From Nilaparvata lugens (taxonomy: Eukaryota; Arthropoda; Insecta; Hemiptera; Delphacidae): a stretch of 64,000 nucleotides of DNA. Made by a program: the position numbers and the translations under genes. The notes under the pieces are model-generated. The model was not told the origin of the DNA. It worked only from the letters and a program-made list of their open reading frames with translations, and did not search any database. The first letter of the stretch is position 1. The number at the start of each line of letters is the position of its first letter. Location of the stretch: assembly GCF_014356525.2 (NCBI RefSeq), contig NC_052516.1, positions 28,937,973 through 29,001,972 on the forward strand. Direction: 5' to 3'. Below, piece by piece: positions 36,816 through 48,365 of this stretch.

Positions 36816-37750
36816 AAAAATCTGGTGTGGTACACTCACACAGCTTTCCTTGCTCATTGAACTGTGAACCTCATTCTTAAACGAGAATAATTTAGAGGAA
36901 TAACATAATGACGATTGGCGGCAACATATTTGAAACTACGATCAGACTACTAAGTATATATATTATGTGTAAATAATTGTTTTCAGAGTACATTTTCCTT
37001 TGTGTGAATTTATTGTGAAATTCGATGATTTTTTTTTTAATTCGTCAAAACAGCTGTTCTACAGATGAAAATCTCGACTATGTGTTTTTTTTATAAACTG
37101 CTCTACCTACCTACCTCATGCATGAGAAGGAGTTTACAAAGTCCATTTCTCAAGGATGGGGTGGACCCCATTAGTTTCCAAGGAAAAAGACTCATGCCAG
37201 TTGATAAATCTGATAAATAACTATACGGGTTATGAATTTGAAATAAATCAGTCTAGTCATTTTTGAGAAAATTGTGAAAAACATGTTTTTTAGTAATTAT
37301 CCGCCATTTTTCTCAAGAATATTACGGAGCTCCTACAATTTTCCCAGAAATGAGACTCATGTTAGTTGAAAGGGCTTATGAGTAGCTATCCATAGTATAA
37401 ATTTGAAGAAAATCGTTAGAGCCGTTTTCGAGAAAACCGTGAAAAACATGGTTTTTTAGTAATTATCCGCCATTTTTTCCGCCATCTTGAATTGAATTTT
37501 ATTGAATTTCTTATTCGTCGGGTCCTCATGGTATAAGGACCCTAAGTTTAAAATTTCAAGTCAATTGGTTAATTAGGAATGGAGTTATAGTGTTCACAGA
37601 CATACACCACACACAGACCAACACCCAAAAATCATGTTCTCACCTGACTCAGGGGACCTTGAAACGTATAGAAAACTTGAAATTGGGGTACCTTAATTTT
37701 TTTTGGAAAGCAATACTTTCCTTACCTATGGTAGTAGGGCAAGGAAAGTA
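36816..37750 (-). repeat. TG-core interspersed repeat, copy C, without a long TG tract
   Basis: On the minus strand it runs from TACTTTCCTTGCCCTACTAC (near 37,750) to GTGTACCACACCAGATTTTT (near 36,816). Where copies A and B have 190-260 bases of TG it has only GACATACACCACACACAGAC at 37,600-37,620. Both termini agree with copy B, which defines the element. Confidence 0.87.
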
Positions 37751-38420
37751 ATATGTTCTATGATAATATTACGAGAAAAATATGGATTGGAAGTACGATA
37801 TTATTCATTTAGAATATTGGAATCCTTCGATTTCAGCTTCTTGATCTTGTCTCAAGGTGTATTTTCAATCATTAATGAATGAAAGGAGTCATTAATGAAT
37901 GATTCTTCAACAACATACTAATGTATAAAGGTAAGGTAGCTGCTGTAATACATTACGGTTGGAAATGAGAGTTGTAAAGAGGTATAGTATTACTCATTCA
38001 TAAATCTCAGAGCAGCATATTTCTTGTGAGACGGTGTATTCTATAGCAGTGATGGAGCTTTGATGGATGAAGGAAAAAGTGCATCTATAGATGAATGGTG
38101 TGAGCAAGTGGTGCAGGGGGGGGGAGTTAATGACGGTAAAAAATGAAGGAGTCTTCGTCGAAGAAAGAAAGAAAGAAAATGAGAAAGAGAAGTGAATGCC
38201 CGCGCAAAAAGGCTGATGGGCGAAATTTTGTCGTATTTTTTGCAAAATGGCGACTCAAGATATCGCGCTCGACTTCGTTTTTCTAGTAATTTGCAAATCT
38301 TCTTCTTTCTTCTTATTTCTCATCCTCATGTCAATCTTTTGAATGTTCTTCTTTCTCAAGAACTTCTTCTCAATTCTTTCATTTCTCACTTTCTTGTAAA
38401 CAAACCTCTTTCATAATATT
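37751..38420. other. Intergenic, no gene recognised
   Basis: Contains a small G run (38,117-38,126) and a (GAAA)n patch (38,159-38,178). Open frames found here have no recognisable domain. Confidence 0.4.
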
Positions 38421-39530
38421 TTTGTACATCTTTTTTTCTTAATTTTTGTCCAAAGATATTTCACTATTTTTCTATTCATCCATCCTTTCATCCCCTTTCT
38501 CATATTCTCTCTGTTTACTAGTCTATTATTTTTTTACCTTCTTCTCTATATCTCATTGTAACATGCTTCTTGTTTGCCATTCCTTTTACCATCTTTTTTC
38601 TTTCCCTTCTGATCCACTTTATCAAATTTCCCAAAAATTCTCGACCTTTTTCTCATAAGCCTATTCCTTTTTTCCGCCTTCTTTATCTCTTCATTTTCTC
38701 CCGTCATTATTATTTTATTCTTTTAAGATCGATTGGGCCTTTTCAATTCTTTTCTTTCCATCAGTTTTCGTTTTTATTTCTGGCTCTTTTCTCTCTCATC
38801 ATTTCTCAGCTTGCTCATTTCAATAATGTTTCTCTTCTTACACAATTCTCCACACATTTTTCTCTTCCTCTCTTTTCATTTATCTTCGCCATTCCTTCGT
38901 TGTCATTTATTATCACATAGCTCTTATTCTCCAAGAAGAATTTCATATTTTTCCAATTATAATGCTAAGCCTCCCTGAACTTTTTCTCCTCTCCCACCAC
39001 ACGCATCTCCTCACTATATAAAAAAATAATGTATTTTCTCTCGTCATTTATTTCTCCTTATTCTCTTTCTTTCGTCTCTTCCACCCTATCCAACTCCTCT
39101 TTTCTCCTCCTCCTACCTCATTATCCAGCACGTCCCCCAACATCCTCCTTGTCCTTGTCATTCTCCTCTCCTCCTCCTCCTCCTCATCCTATTCCTCTTC
39201 GGTTTCTAGTACTTTTCTTCTTCTTCCTTCTCAACCTCTTCCTTCTTCTTCTCATTCTCATCTTTCTCCTCCTTCACCCTCCTTCTCCTCCTTTTCCTCC
39301 TTCTTCTCCTTCTTCCTTCTCCTCTTTCACCACCTTCTCCTACTTTCTCCTCCTTCACCACCTTCTCCTACTCTCATCTTCCTTCCTTCTCCTCCTTCTC
39401 ATCATCCTCGTCCTCCCATTCTTTTCACTCCTTTTTCTCTTCCTCCTTCTACTCTTCCTCCTTCTCCTCCTCCTCCACCCCACCTCGTCATCTACCTCTA
39501 CTACTTCTTGCATTACTTATTCTACTTTTC
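38420..39530. repeat. Pyrimidine-rich tract (CT/CCT-rich), about 1.1 kb
   Basis: The plus strand is mostly C and T, increasingly CTCCT and CTTCT triplets after 39,090. It is followed at 39,655-39,785 by the opposite composition (GGA/GGT-rich), so the block pair could fold back imperfectly. Leu/Phe/Ser-rich frames are compositional. Confidence 0.88.
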
Positions 39531-39654
39531 ATCATCTTGTGTGTCAACTGAGAATAAATACTCGACTTGTAATAACGGCTTGAAAGAAGCAGTTCGTTTG
39601 ACTAGCGTATTCTGAATGCAGCGTCAAGATATTGAATGCTCTGAGGACTGCGAA

Positions 39655-39785
39655 GGGATGAAGGAGAAAGAGAAGAATAAACAGGAGGAGGGTGAGAATT
39701 AGGAGAAAGAGGAGGAGGAAGAAGAGGAAGAGGAGTAAGAGGAGGAGGTGGAGGAGGAGGAGGAGGTGGAGGAGGAGGAGGAGGA
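39655..39785. repeat. GGA/GGT-rich purine tract
   Basis: AGGAGGAGGAGGTGGAGGAG-type sequence on the plus strand, facing the pyrimidine block upstream. Confidence 0.9.
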
Positions 39786-40515
39786 AAATACTTTTCACGG
39801 TTGTGATGTGATGACTTTGAAATGATTCTGATGGTAGTGGTTTGCTCAGATGATGAACGATTTCCGCCTTTTTTCATGACAAGTAGTTGACACTCTTTCA
39901 CAGAAGAAGAAGGAAAATGATCAGAGAAGGATAGAATATCGAGGACAATTATGGAGAGAGAGGGAAAGGAATAAAGGAAGGAACCAATTTCCATCCATTA
40001 TATGTTCTTTGAGGAAAAATATATTATTTCTGAAATTTCCTATTCCCATATTGAATTCAGTAGTAGAATGTGGTATGTATGCAGATCAGACTCTAGAGTT
40101 TGAAATGAAATGAAAAAAATCTTTATTAGGCGGAGTTAGCTCTACCACTCAACCTCAACATAACAAATGCAATTGAATAAAAAATACAGTGTAACTTAAT
40201 ATATATATAAAAAACATTTACATACAAAATACATGCATACAAAAACATGCATACAAAATACATACATACATAAATACAAAATACATAGTTTGTATGAAAG
40301 GCACACAATACGTATTTTGCATATGAAATTGGGTTCCAAACTTTTCTCTCTTTGATCTTTAGTTGACTGGACTAAATTGTGTTCCAAACTTAGTTTTATG
40401 ACTGGATATTAAAACCAGTTATGTGACTATTCTAAGGCTATCTCACACTATAATATAGCACATACTATATTATATTATATCATACTATATTATAAAGTCA
40501 CTATCAGGTTTGAGA
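39786..40515. other. Intergenic with short simple repeats
   Basis: AAATCTTTATTAGGCGGAGTT at 40,117 resembles a reversed LINE 3' end. A (CATACAAAA)n minisatellite spans 40,215-40,290, and a TATTATA-rich stretch lies at 40,455-40,495. No gene is recognised. Confidence 0.45.
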
Positions 40516-40516
40516 A

Positions 40517-40686
40517 TAAAGGTGCGTACAGATATATGCGCCATGAACATGAACAATTCACTTTTAATCAGCTGACTATATCTGAATTTTTACAGGAACG
40601 GTAAGATACAGATATAAAAAGCTTGGCATCAGCTGATTAAAAGTGAATTGCTCATGTTCGCGGCGCGTAAATCTGTACGTACCTTA
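40517..40686. mobile_element. MITE with about 60-bp inverted arms
   Basis: Left AAGGTGCGTACAGATATATG CGCC...CAATTCACTTTTAATCAGCT; right AGCTGATTAAAAGTGAATTG CTCATGTTCGCGGCGCGTAA ATCTGTACGTACCTT. The arms pair over most of the element around a loop of about 50 bases. It is flanked by short A/T sequences and a duplication is uncertain. Confidence 0.85.
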
Positions 40687-41346
40687 AGATATTATCAAAG
40701 AAAAAATAGACAAAAGCTTGTCTATCTTCTCTAACTAGTCTCTAGGATATTATCTACGAGATGAAGCAAATTAGCTATTTATTCCAAATATCTTGCACAG
40801 AAAGTGAGCGTTTTTGGGGGTTATAAACAAATTCTGAATTTTCAGGTCCTTCAGTTTAAAAAAAATGTCAAGGCATCCAGATGAACATGAGAAATGGAAA
40901 TGTTAGTACTCTATTTTCAATCATTCCTTCTATATATATTCCTGAAAACAATTATTTACTGCCTATAAAAAGATTTAGCCACATTTAGCACTACCTGAAA
41001 TCACCATTGTGGTTTGTGTAAACTGCATATTGGGGGAGTGGCTTGTTCAGACCAATGACAGGCGTTCGATTTGTAAATCATTCGTCCACCAATCATATCG
41101 CTCTCTCACTACTATATTATAGAAAGCTTCTATTCACATTATAAGCTCTTTCTGATGACTGTGTAACGAAATCATGTGTCTAATTGGGCGTTTTTAGTTT
41201 TATAGGAGCTATAGTTTACTTTGACATCTGTGCAACGGAAAGTAAATTTATGGCTTCGTAAATAAGTTAACTGCCTTTTTTTAACTTCATGTGGCGACTC
41301 TGCAACCGGGCATTAGTCCACCAGATTTTCCGAGTGAATATATAGA
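40687..41346. other. Intergenic, no gene recognised
   Basis: AT-rich, stops in all frames, no repeat I recognise except a final short AATATATAGAAC lead into the next element. Confidence 0.35.
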
Positions 41347-41347
41347 A

Positions 41348-42005
41348 CTAGCAGTCAGGCACGCTTCGCTCGCCATATCCGTCTAGCCAGGGGGCTCCGC
41401 CCCCTGGACCCCCGACTGGATCGTCCAAGAATGAGATCAGCAGGCTCGCTTCGCTCGCCTGCATTTTTCATTTGAGCATTTTTATCATATGTTAGGACAA
41501 TCCAGTCGGGGGTCCAGACTAAACGTCTGGCTAAACGGATATGGCAATATTCTCAGGATTGAAGTAGCAGTGCCCAATCAATTTTTCCGCGATAAATGCA
41601 TTTAAATCTTCAACTTGGTGCCAACCTAACAAAGTCAACTCAACTTAATGCCAACCTGACAAAATATTAATTAGTTGCCAGTTAACAACTGTTTCGAAGA
41701 GGTACTCTACTAGATATAGTTCTATAGTAAATATGATATGGAAATTTCATTATAATATTAAGAGATTGGGAGAAGAAGAATATACATGCTTAAAGACGAA
41801 CTTTAAACCCTTAAAAACAACCCTTAGAGTTTAAATATTGCCAAAAGATTTCTTAGTGCGCCTCTAAAGGGCTAACTGAACATACCTACCAAATTTAAAC
41901 GTTTTTGGTCCGGTAGATTTTTAGTTCTGCGAGTGAGTGAGTGAGTGAGTCAGTCAGTCAGTCAGTGAGTGAGTGAGTGCCATTTCGCTTTTATATATAT
42001 AGATA
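41348..42005 (+). mobile_element. Interspersed element with ACTAGC end and (GTGA)n tail, copy 1
   Basis: Begins CTAGCAGTCAGGCACGCTTC GCTCGCCATATCCGTCTAGC and contains CCCCTGGACCCCCGACTGGA. The body GATTGAAGTAGCAGTGCCCA ... GTTAACAACTGTTTCGAAGA ... CCCTTAAAAACAACCC follows. It ends with a (GTGA)n/(GTCA)n run (41,931-41,980) and TTTCGCTTTTATATATATAG. It matches 46,472-47,130 closely, but the internal right arm of the inverted repeat (GCGAGCGAAGCGAGCCTGAC) is missing at about 41,547. The tail form recalls RTE-type LINE/SINE ends; the class is not certain. Confidence 0.75.
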
Positions 42006-42007
42006 AA

Positions 42008-42408
42008 GATAATTGACCGAGCGAAGTGAGGTCTAAGATTCAAGTCGATGGTTTGGCATTTCTCTTAATGTTTATATGTTGCGCATTTACGGCGAAATGC
42101 GGTAATAGATTTTCATGGAATTTGACAGGTATTTTCCTTTTTAAATTGCGCGTCGACGGATATACAAGGTTTTTGGAAATTTTTCATTTCGAGGATAATA
42201 TAAAAGGAAAAAGGAGCCTCCTCCATACGCCAATATTAGAGTAAAAATCAGACTATAGAATTATTCATCATAAATTAGCTGACAAGTGATTACACAGATG
42301 TGTGGAGAAGCCAGTCTATTGCTGTATTTCCATAAGGTCTATATTTTCAATCAGGTACTTGTGGATGAGAATACTGCGTGAGGTCTACTGTTCACAGAAC
42401 TACTAGTA
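42008..42408 (+). repeat. Interspersed repeat starting GACCGAGCGAAGTGAGGTCT
   Basis: The block from 42,015 to about 42,408 includes GCGCATTTACGGCGAAATGC, AAATTGCGCGTCGACGGATA, AAAGGAAAAAGGAGCCTCCT and ACAGATGTGTGGAGAAGCCA. Its composition and abrupt edges, directly after the previous element, suggest a further transposon-derived repeat. I recognise the pattern from hemipteran genomic sequence but have no second copy here. The 72-aa frame at 42,026 is probably incidental. Confidence 0.4.
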
Positions 42409-43107
42409 GCATAATGGTGATCAAGGATACGGAAAGCAAGTTCACCGGAGATTGATAACGGTGTAACAGTCGATATCTAATCTACAAGTATCTCGAAATT
42501 CTAATACATTTTTGTATTCCTCAAAGCGTTAAGTGACAAAATTGAACACCATTCCAAAGCATCTAATTCAGAACGCAACCTGAATAATTAATTCCACGTT
42601 CTATAAAAGACTATTACAGGTTATAAAAAGACTGGCAATTAGTCTATTAAAGTGAACAGTTCCACACGAAAACAACTTCACGAGAAGGAGAGAATAGTAT
42701 CCTTGACCTCTTGGCTGAAAATATATAATTTCCTCCAGTTGTTACAGAAATACACTCCAAATCGTGCTGTGTTTAGTTGGTCACGTACCTGGAAATCACC
42801 TGAGCCCAGAGGTGGATTTTCAACCCTGGTGATGGAACAGAGAGTAGCTCTCTCTTTTCTCTTTCCTTCTCTCTTCTGCTTGGGTTCTCTCTCAAACATT
42901 CTCCACTCCCTCTCACCTTTACTTCTTCTTTATTTCTCTTCCTAGCCCTCTATCCCCTATTCCTCTCACGCTCTTTCTATCCCCGATACCCTTTCTGAGA
43001 ATGAAAATCTAAGGTCCAAACTACACCGTTTCTTGTAAAAATATTACAGTAATACCTCAACTTTCAAATTATTCCATCATATTTCTATGCTCATATAAGA
43101 GAGAGAT
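42409..43107. other. Intergenic, no gene recognised
   Basis: Moderately unique sequence, CT-rich at 42,845-42,985. The 97-aa frame at 42,652 has no domain. Confidence 0.35.
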
Positions 43108-43780
43108 TTCTATAATAAGAGAGAGTAGGGTTGTGTTTGTTCGTTTGTTCGTGTGTTCGTTTGTTCGCATCAAAACATGTCAACTTCTGGATTGCATACC
43201 GGAAAAACGGGAATGATTTAGATCTCCAAATTTTGCTCATAGATTCTAAAATAATATCAATCTCGTGCACCTGGAAGCCCAAATTTCAATGGTCCTTCTA
43301 GATTTTTCAGAATTAATGTTTAAATTTCATTAATGGTACATTCGATTTCATTAAAAAAATCACCAAATCATATGGTCGAAATTAAAAAAGGAACATCTGT
43401 TTCTATATTGCTTTTTACCTGAAAAACATAGTTTTGAAACTTCGTTTTCCTGATGCAATGTTTAGGTTTACGCGTGGCATGGATTATAAATTTTTCAGCT
43501 AGAACAATTTTTGAGACAAATGCTAAATAAACGTCTACAGTTTCATCAATGCTGTATCGGCAATATGAAAACGCATGCAGTTAATATATCTTTCAATGAA
43601 GGTGTTGTCATTTACATAAAGAAATTATATTCTTCCATTTTTATTTAATTAAAATTCAAAAATTATTCGAGCCCTGATAGAATGACTGACTCACTGTACA
43701 TAGGCCTATTTTGAATTCTTCTAGATTTCATTACGTCAAGATTTAAGAAAGACCCTTGCGAAGCACGGGTTACGTGCTAG
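43108..43780 (+). mobile_element. Helitron-like non-autonomous element
   Basis: Starts TCTATAATAAGAGAGAGTAG GGTTGTGTTTGTTCG and ends GACCCTTGCGAAGCACGGGT TACGTGCTAG, then T. GCACG-GGTTA-CGTGC forms a small hairpin right at the 3' end. TC at the start, CTAG at the end and a host T after it fit Helitrons, although the canonical hairpin usually sits about 10 bases before CTRR. The left part matches 18,467-18,720 and the right end matches 19,100-19,131. No Rep/helicase reading frame. Confidence 0.55.
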
Positions 43781-43876
43781 TATTATTATAAAACTCTCTA
43801 GTATGTAGGTAATATCATTTATTATGTTATTCTACTTCTACTGGTAATAATCATTTCCATCGCTAGAACGAAAGTT

Positions 43877-44460
43877 GAATTTTGCTTTGTTAAACACATG
43901 AGTAAAGGAATTTGAATCTTATTCTAAATCTTTTTATCATATTTCCTCTTTCTATTCTTTCAGCTCCTCATTCATGTATCTCTCTCACCTCCCAATATTA
44001 AGGGTCGAATAAGGGTTAATATAAAGGAGGGTTAAGTGTAAGAGAGGGCCGACTGCGCCCTAACTTCGCCCTCCTAGTTCAAAAATAAAGGCAGCCATTC
44101 AATTCAATATTTTCTTTTTCTGATTTTCCCTTTATGTCTCTTTATTCCAATCAGTTATTTCTTTCAGAATTTTGCTTTGTTAAACACATGAGTAAAGGAA
44201 TTTGAATTTTATTCTAAATCTTTTTATCATATTTCCTCTTTCTCTTCTTCCAGCTCCTATTCATTTATCTCTCTCACCTCCCAATATTAAGGGTTAAATA
44301 ACGGTTAATATAAAGGATGGTTAAGTGTAAGAGAGGGCGACTGCGCCCTAACTTTGCCCTCCTAGTTCAAAAATAAAGGCAGTCATTCAATTCAATATTT
44401 TCTTTTTCTGATTTTCTCTCTAAGTCTCTTTATTCCAATCAGTTATTTATATCAGTTACC
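43877..44460. repeat. Tandem duplication, about 290-bp unit, two copies
   Basis: GAATTTTGCTTTGTTAAACA starts at 43,877 and 44,167. Both units contain CTCACCTCCCAATATTAAGG, a GACTGCGCCCTAAC block and GCCCTCCTAGTTCAAAAATA. A few substitutions and one- or two-base indels separate them, so the event is older than the 166-bp one at 21.7 kb. Confidence 0.9.
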
Positions 44461-45239
44461 TTGTTCTGATCTCTCTACCCGGTTCTGTTCCCTCTTCTCA
44501 TAATCTTCTCTCTCTCTCTCTCTTATTTGTTTTCTTGCCTCATTTTCCAATGCATTTCACTTCTCTCTGTTCGCACATCCCTTTTTTCAATAATATTCTT
44601 CCTTCATGGTCTTTCTATAATATTATACTCCAGCTTCACAATCTCCTGTTCTGCTCTTCTGCTTTTATAACAATAACATTTTAGTTTTATTTTCACTTTC
44701 GACCGTTTCAAATCTTTCCAGATTTTTGCCTATTATTTTTCACTTGTTCTCCAAACTCCACCTTCTAATTTCAATTCTCCTTTCCATCATTGATTTCGTT
44801 TATCAGATTATCAATTAAAATAGAATACATGTAGAAGATTTCGCATAATACCTGTATTACAAATAGGAATGGTGCACATAAATCTGATGCTCTGATCAAA
44901 AAACAAGAGTAAATGTGAAGTTCAAATATTTGAATAATATACAAACTGTCGGAAAACAACTGGCATCTATAACATAATATGAATGAATACATAGATGAAG
45001 TATGTAGATACACTCTCGTACTTTGATTCAAACATCCTCAGTCAAGACAAATTCATAGATTAAGATGTTGTCTATTATATTGAATGGATGAATATAATAA
45101 TAAGTACAAAGAAACAAGGTGTCACACGATAACTGTAATATATAACAAAATATATCGATTTAAGTCTTTTTTCCTCATGGTCACCTTCAATTAAATAGAA
45201 ATATAAATCTGATTACCCTTTTATAACTATTCGTATATC
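44461..45239. other. Intergenic, CT-rich then AT-rich
   Basis: A (TC)n run lies at 44,508-44,523. The rest shows no gene or repeat that I can support. Confidence 0.35.
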
Positions 45240-45350
45240 TAGCGTGAAAAGTACTGTCTTTTCTCCCTGAGGGAAAAGTTTGAAGCCCGAGGCGAAGCCG
45301 AGGGCAACAATTTTCCCAAAGGAGAAAAAACATTTTTCACTCATGATATA
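45240..45350. mobile_element. Short inverted-repeat element with GTGAAAA ends
   Basis: GCGTGAAAAGTACTGTCTTT TCTCC pairs with GGAGAAAAAACATTTTTCAC. Inside are GAGGGAAAAG and AATTTTCCC plus a GGCGAAGCCG core. A related but looser block stands at 45,838-45,900 (TCACTTTTACGCTCTAGGGA and CGAGAGCGAAAAAGTGAC). The two blocks may belong to one 0.65-kb element. Confidence 0.55.
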
Positions 45351-45957
45351 CACAACATTTTTCCTCCACCTACATTTTCATAAAAACTGCAAATAAAATA
45401 ATTTAGAAACGTGACCAAACAATGTGTTACAACATGATCTAAAAAGTAAACAGAAACAGCTGGCTTGTAATCACAGTTCTCCACCGACAGCGCTATCTGT
45501 TGGCAAAAGTTGTAACAACAATGTCCGCCACAACTATAGCTATGATGAAGTTCCCATTTCAAATTTGATTAGTTAATGAGGAATATTCGTTGGCTGGTAT
45601 TTTGAATAACATGGAATAAAAAATAATTATACATTTTTTTAGTATAGTGATATGAAGTTTGTAATAATTGTAGCATACAAACTTAGATTTCAAATATTGA
45701 TCAAATGTGTGGTTGAGGTATTGAATTTAGTTGGTTTAATGTCTACTCTATATGCTTCCTCATCTGAGCTTAGACCTTCTAACCTATTTCAAATGTACGT
45801 TTTTGAAATAGAGATGCTTCCCATGTTATTTAAATGGAGTCACTTTTACGCTCTAGGGAGTTTTCCTGTTTTTTTCCTCCCGAGAGCGAAAAAGTGACAC
45901 TTTAGTATTATGTTCCAGGGAGTAAAATAAGCACTTTAGACAGGTGGTGGAGGAAAA

Positions 45958-46010
45958 GTTATTTTTCAGGACATGTTTCGGCTACCAATTTTCACATTCT
46001 CATTATATTT
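45958..46010. repeat. Left arm of a distant inverted pair, Penelope-arm-like
   Basis: TTATTTTTCAGGACATGTTT CGGCTACC is the approximate reverse complement of 47,458-47,500 (GTAGCCGTAACATGTCCTGA AAAATAA). The CATGTTTCGG core is shared with the hairpins at 14.7, 56.4 and 59.8 kb. Confidence 0.55.
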
Positions 46011-46471
46011 CAATAGATACTAAATTCAAATTCAAATTATTTCTATTGCATGAAAAATTACAAACAATGGTTTACACATCACAAATTTGTAATGATTTTA
46101 TTATAATACCTACTTAACTAATCTTAGACACTAACAAAGAGTAGATATTAGACATATTGACAAAATTAAAATACAGTCATACAAAATTGTGAAGAAAAAA
46201 AGGAATATCATGCATCTCCTCCACGAAGGCTGTAGCCTGTGTGGGAAGGAGTCTGGTTTTTATAAGAAAAACTATAATAATTTGTAGCATAAGGTAAGGA
46301 TAGTTTTTATAGATGAATAAATATTGTAATATCTGGTAAGTTACCTACGGTATTGTACTAGAGTAGTTAAGCTACTCTATTTTTAGAAAAAAAAAACAAA
46401 TAATTCAATTGAATAACAAATTGGTACATACATGCAGTAAATAAACTAGAGTAGTATAACTTTATGTTTAG

Positions 46472-47130
46472 ACTAGCCGTCAGGCTCGCTTCGCTCGCCA
46501 TATCCGTCTAGCCAGGGGGCTCCGCCCCCTGGACCCCCGACTGGATCGTCCAAGAATGAGATCAGCAGGCTCGCTTCGCTCGCCTGCATTTTTCATTTGA
46601 GCATTTTTATCATTTATGTTAGGACAATCCAGTCGGGGGTCCTGACTAAACGTCTGGCTAAACGGATATGGCGAGCGAAGCGAGCCTGACGGCTAGTAAT
46701 ATAATATTCTCAGGATTGAAGTAGCAGTGCCCAATCAATTTTTCCGCGATAAATGCATTTAAATCTTCAACTTGGTGCCAACCTATCACAGTCAACTCAA
46801 CTTAATGCCAACCTGACAACATTATTATTTAGTTGCCAGTTAACAACTGTTTCGAAGAGGTACTCTATCTAGATTATAGTTCTATAGTAACATATGATAT
46901 GGAAATTTCAATTCTAATTAAGAGATTGGGAGAAGAACTATAACATGCTAAAAGACGAACTTTAAACCCTTAAAACAACCCTTGAGTTGAAATATTGCCA
47001 AAAGATTCCTTAGTGCGCCTCTAAAGGGCCAACTGAACATACACCAATTTGAACATTTTTGGACCGGTAGATTTTTAGTTATGCGAGTGAGTGAGTGAGT
47101 GAGGCCATTTCGCTTTTATATATATATAGA
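46472..47130 (+). mobile_element. Interspersed element with ACTAGC inverted ends and (GTGA)n tail, copy 2
   Basis: ACTAGCCGTCAGGCTCGCTT CGCTCGCCATATCCGTCTAG at the start is matched by the inverted TAAACGGATATGGCGAGCGA AGCGAGCCTGACGGCTAGT ending at 46,697. The 225-bp inverted-repeat module is therefore complete here. The 430-bp body and GTGA tail that follow match copy 1. It lies inside the segment bracketed by the 45,958/47,500 arms. Confidence 0.8.
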
Positions 47131-47446
47131 TAATTTTAAAAATTATTACTAAATGAAGATAGCTTGAAAAAGTTGCCCCAATCATTCTAGATGAAATATT
47201 ATTCAAAGATAATAATATGATAAATAGTTGAAGTAGAATCAGTTCATATATATATATATATTCAGTTAAAACATTGGAACAACCACATTGAAAATTATCG
47301 AAAATGTTGTATTAATATAAACTAGGAACATACAGCTGGATCACGAGTTTAATATAATATTATTGATAGCTGGAATGGATCATGAGCTCTATATTTTCCT
47401 TCCTATCTCTCAACCATATTTAATGTATTTTTTGTACATATAGGGT

Positions 47447-47530
47447 ACTAATTTCCACATTTTCATTAGTAGCCGTAACATGTCCTGAAAAATAATTTAA
47501 AAGGGTACTCGGATTTATATTTTTATTTAT
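47447..47530. repeat. Right arm of the distant inverted pair
   Basis: CATTTTCATTAGTAGCCGTA ACATGTCCTGAAAAATAATT, then AAAAGGGTACTCGGATTTAT ATTTTTATTTATA. This ending is the same as the outer arm of the Penelope-related hairpins (AAAAAGGGTACT...GATTTTTATTTTTC). Confidence 0.55.
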
Positions 47531-48365
47531 AGTTGTAAGTGTATAATGATGTACTCTAGTACTTCGATACATCTATTAGTTAAGTACTAATAGGTAGATA
47601 TACAAGTTGTCGTAAAATGACTGTCATATAAATATAACTGATACAAAATTTAGTACAGATATGGATGAAAACACATCGATACAGAAAATATATAAATATA
47701 CTCTGATTCTCTGTAATATACACCCACAGGCATTAAATACAAATACATAGTTATAGAGGATGCCGCGTAATAACTGTCACACACTACTCCCAGCTCCCTT
47801 TACACACGGCAGTCGCATGAAATATGCACGCCTGCCGTATGCTGCGTAGCGACACGTGTAACACGTCCAACGTGGCACGTGTAAACGCACCGTGTCTAGT
47901 GGCACGTCGTTATTGAGGTAGTAAATTCAGTCCCATTCATCATTATGTCAATTACTAGTATGCCGCCCTGGGGATTTGAGTGGGGTAGTTATGTACTGTC
48001 GCATTATAAATATATAGTGAGACTCACTTTGAACTGTCAGCGTTAGTTGGATGGTGACATTGTAGTTGATAATAATGAATGCTGGTTGTTTGAACTGTAG
48101 TTTAAACTGCATTGTTTGAATGGGGAGTATTGATGTTATTCAAAAGAAATGCTGTGAGTTTAAAATGAATCTTAATAATAGTGTATGCTGACAGTTTGAA
48201 CTGTATTTGGAACTGTCAGAATTGTTCAAATGGGAAGTGTTGATGCTATTCATGAGGAATGTAGACAATTTTAAGTGAATCCTACCATAGTAACTCTTAT
48301 TTATTGGTGTTATATTCTAGGGAATGAAACCAGTATTGATTGACTATGTACTATACTAAGGAATG
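47531..48365. other. Intergenic with small inverted motifs
   Basis: 47,795-47,905 holds TTTACACACGGCAGTCGC and related CACGTGTAA/ACACGTG words that look like a degenerate MITE. 48,020-48,260 has repeated inverted pieces of GCTGACAGTTTGAACTGT and TTCAAATGGGAAGTGTTGAT. No gene. Confidence 0.4.

Noticed and set aside
38446..39583. Leu/Phe/Ser-rich frames in the pyrimidine tract
   Set aside because: Low-complexity composition only.
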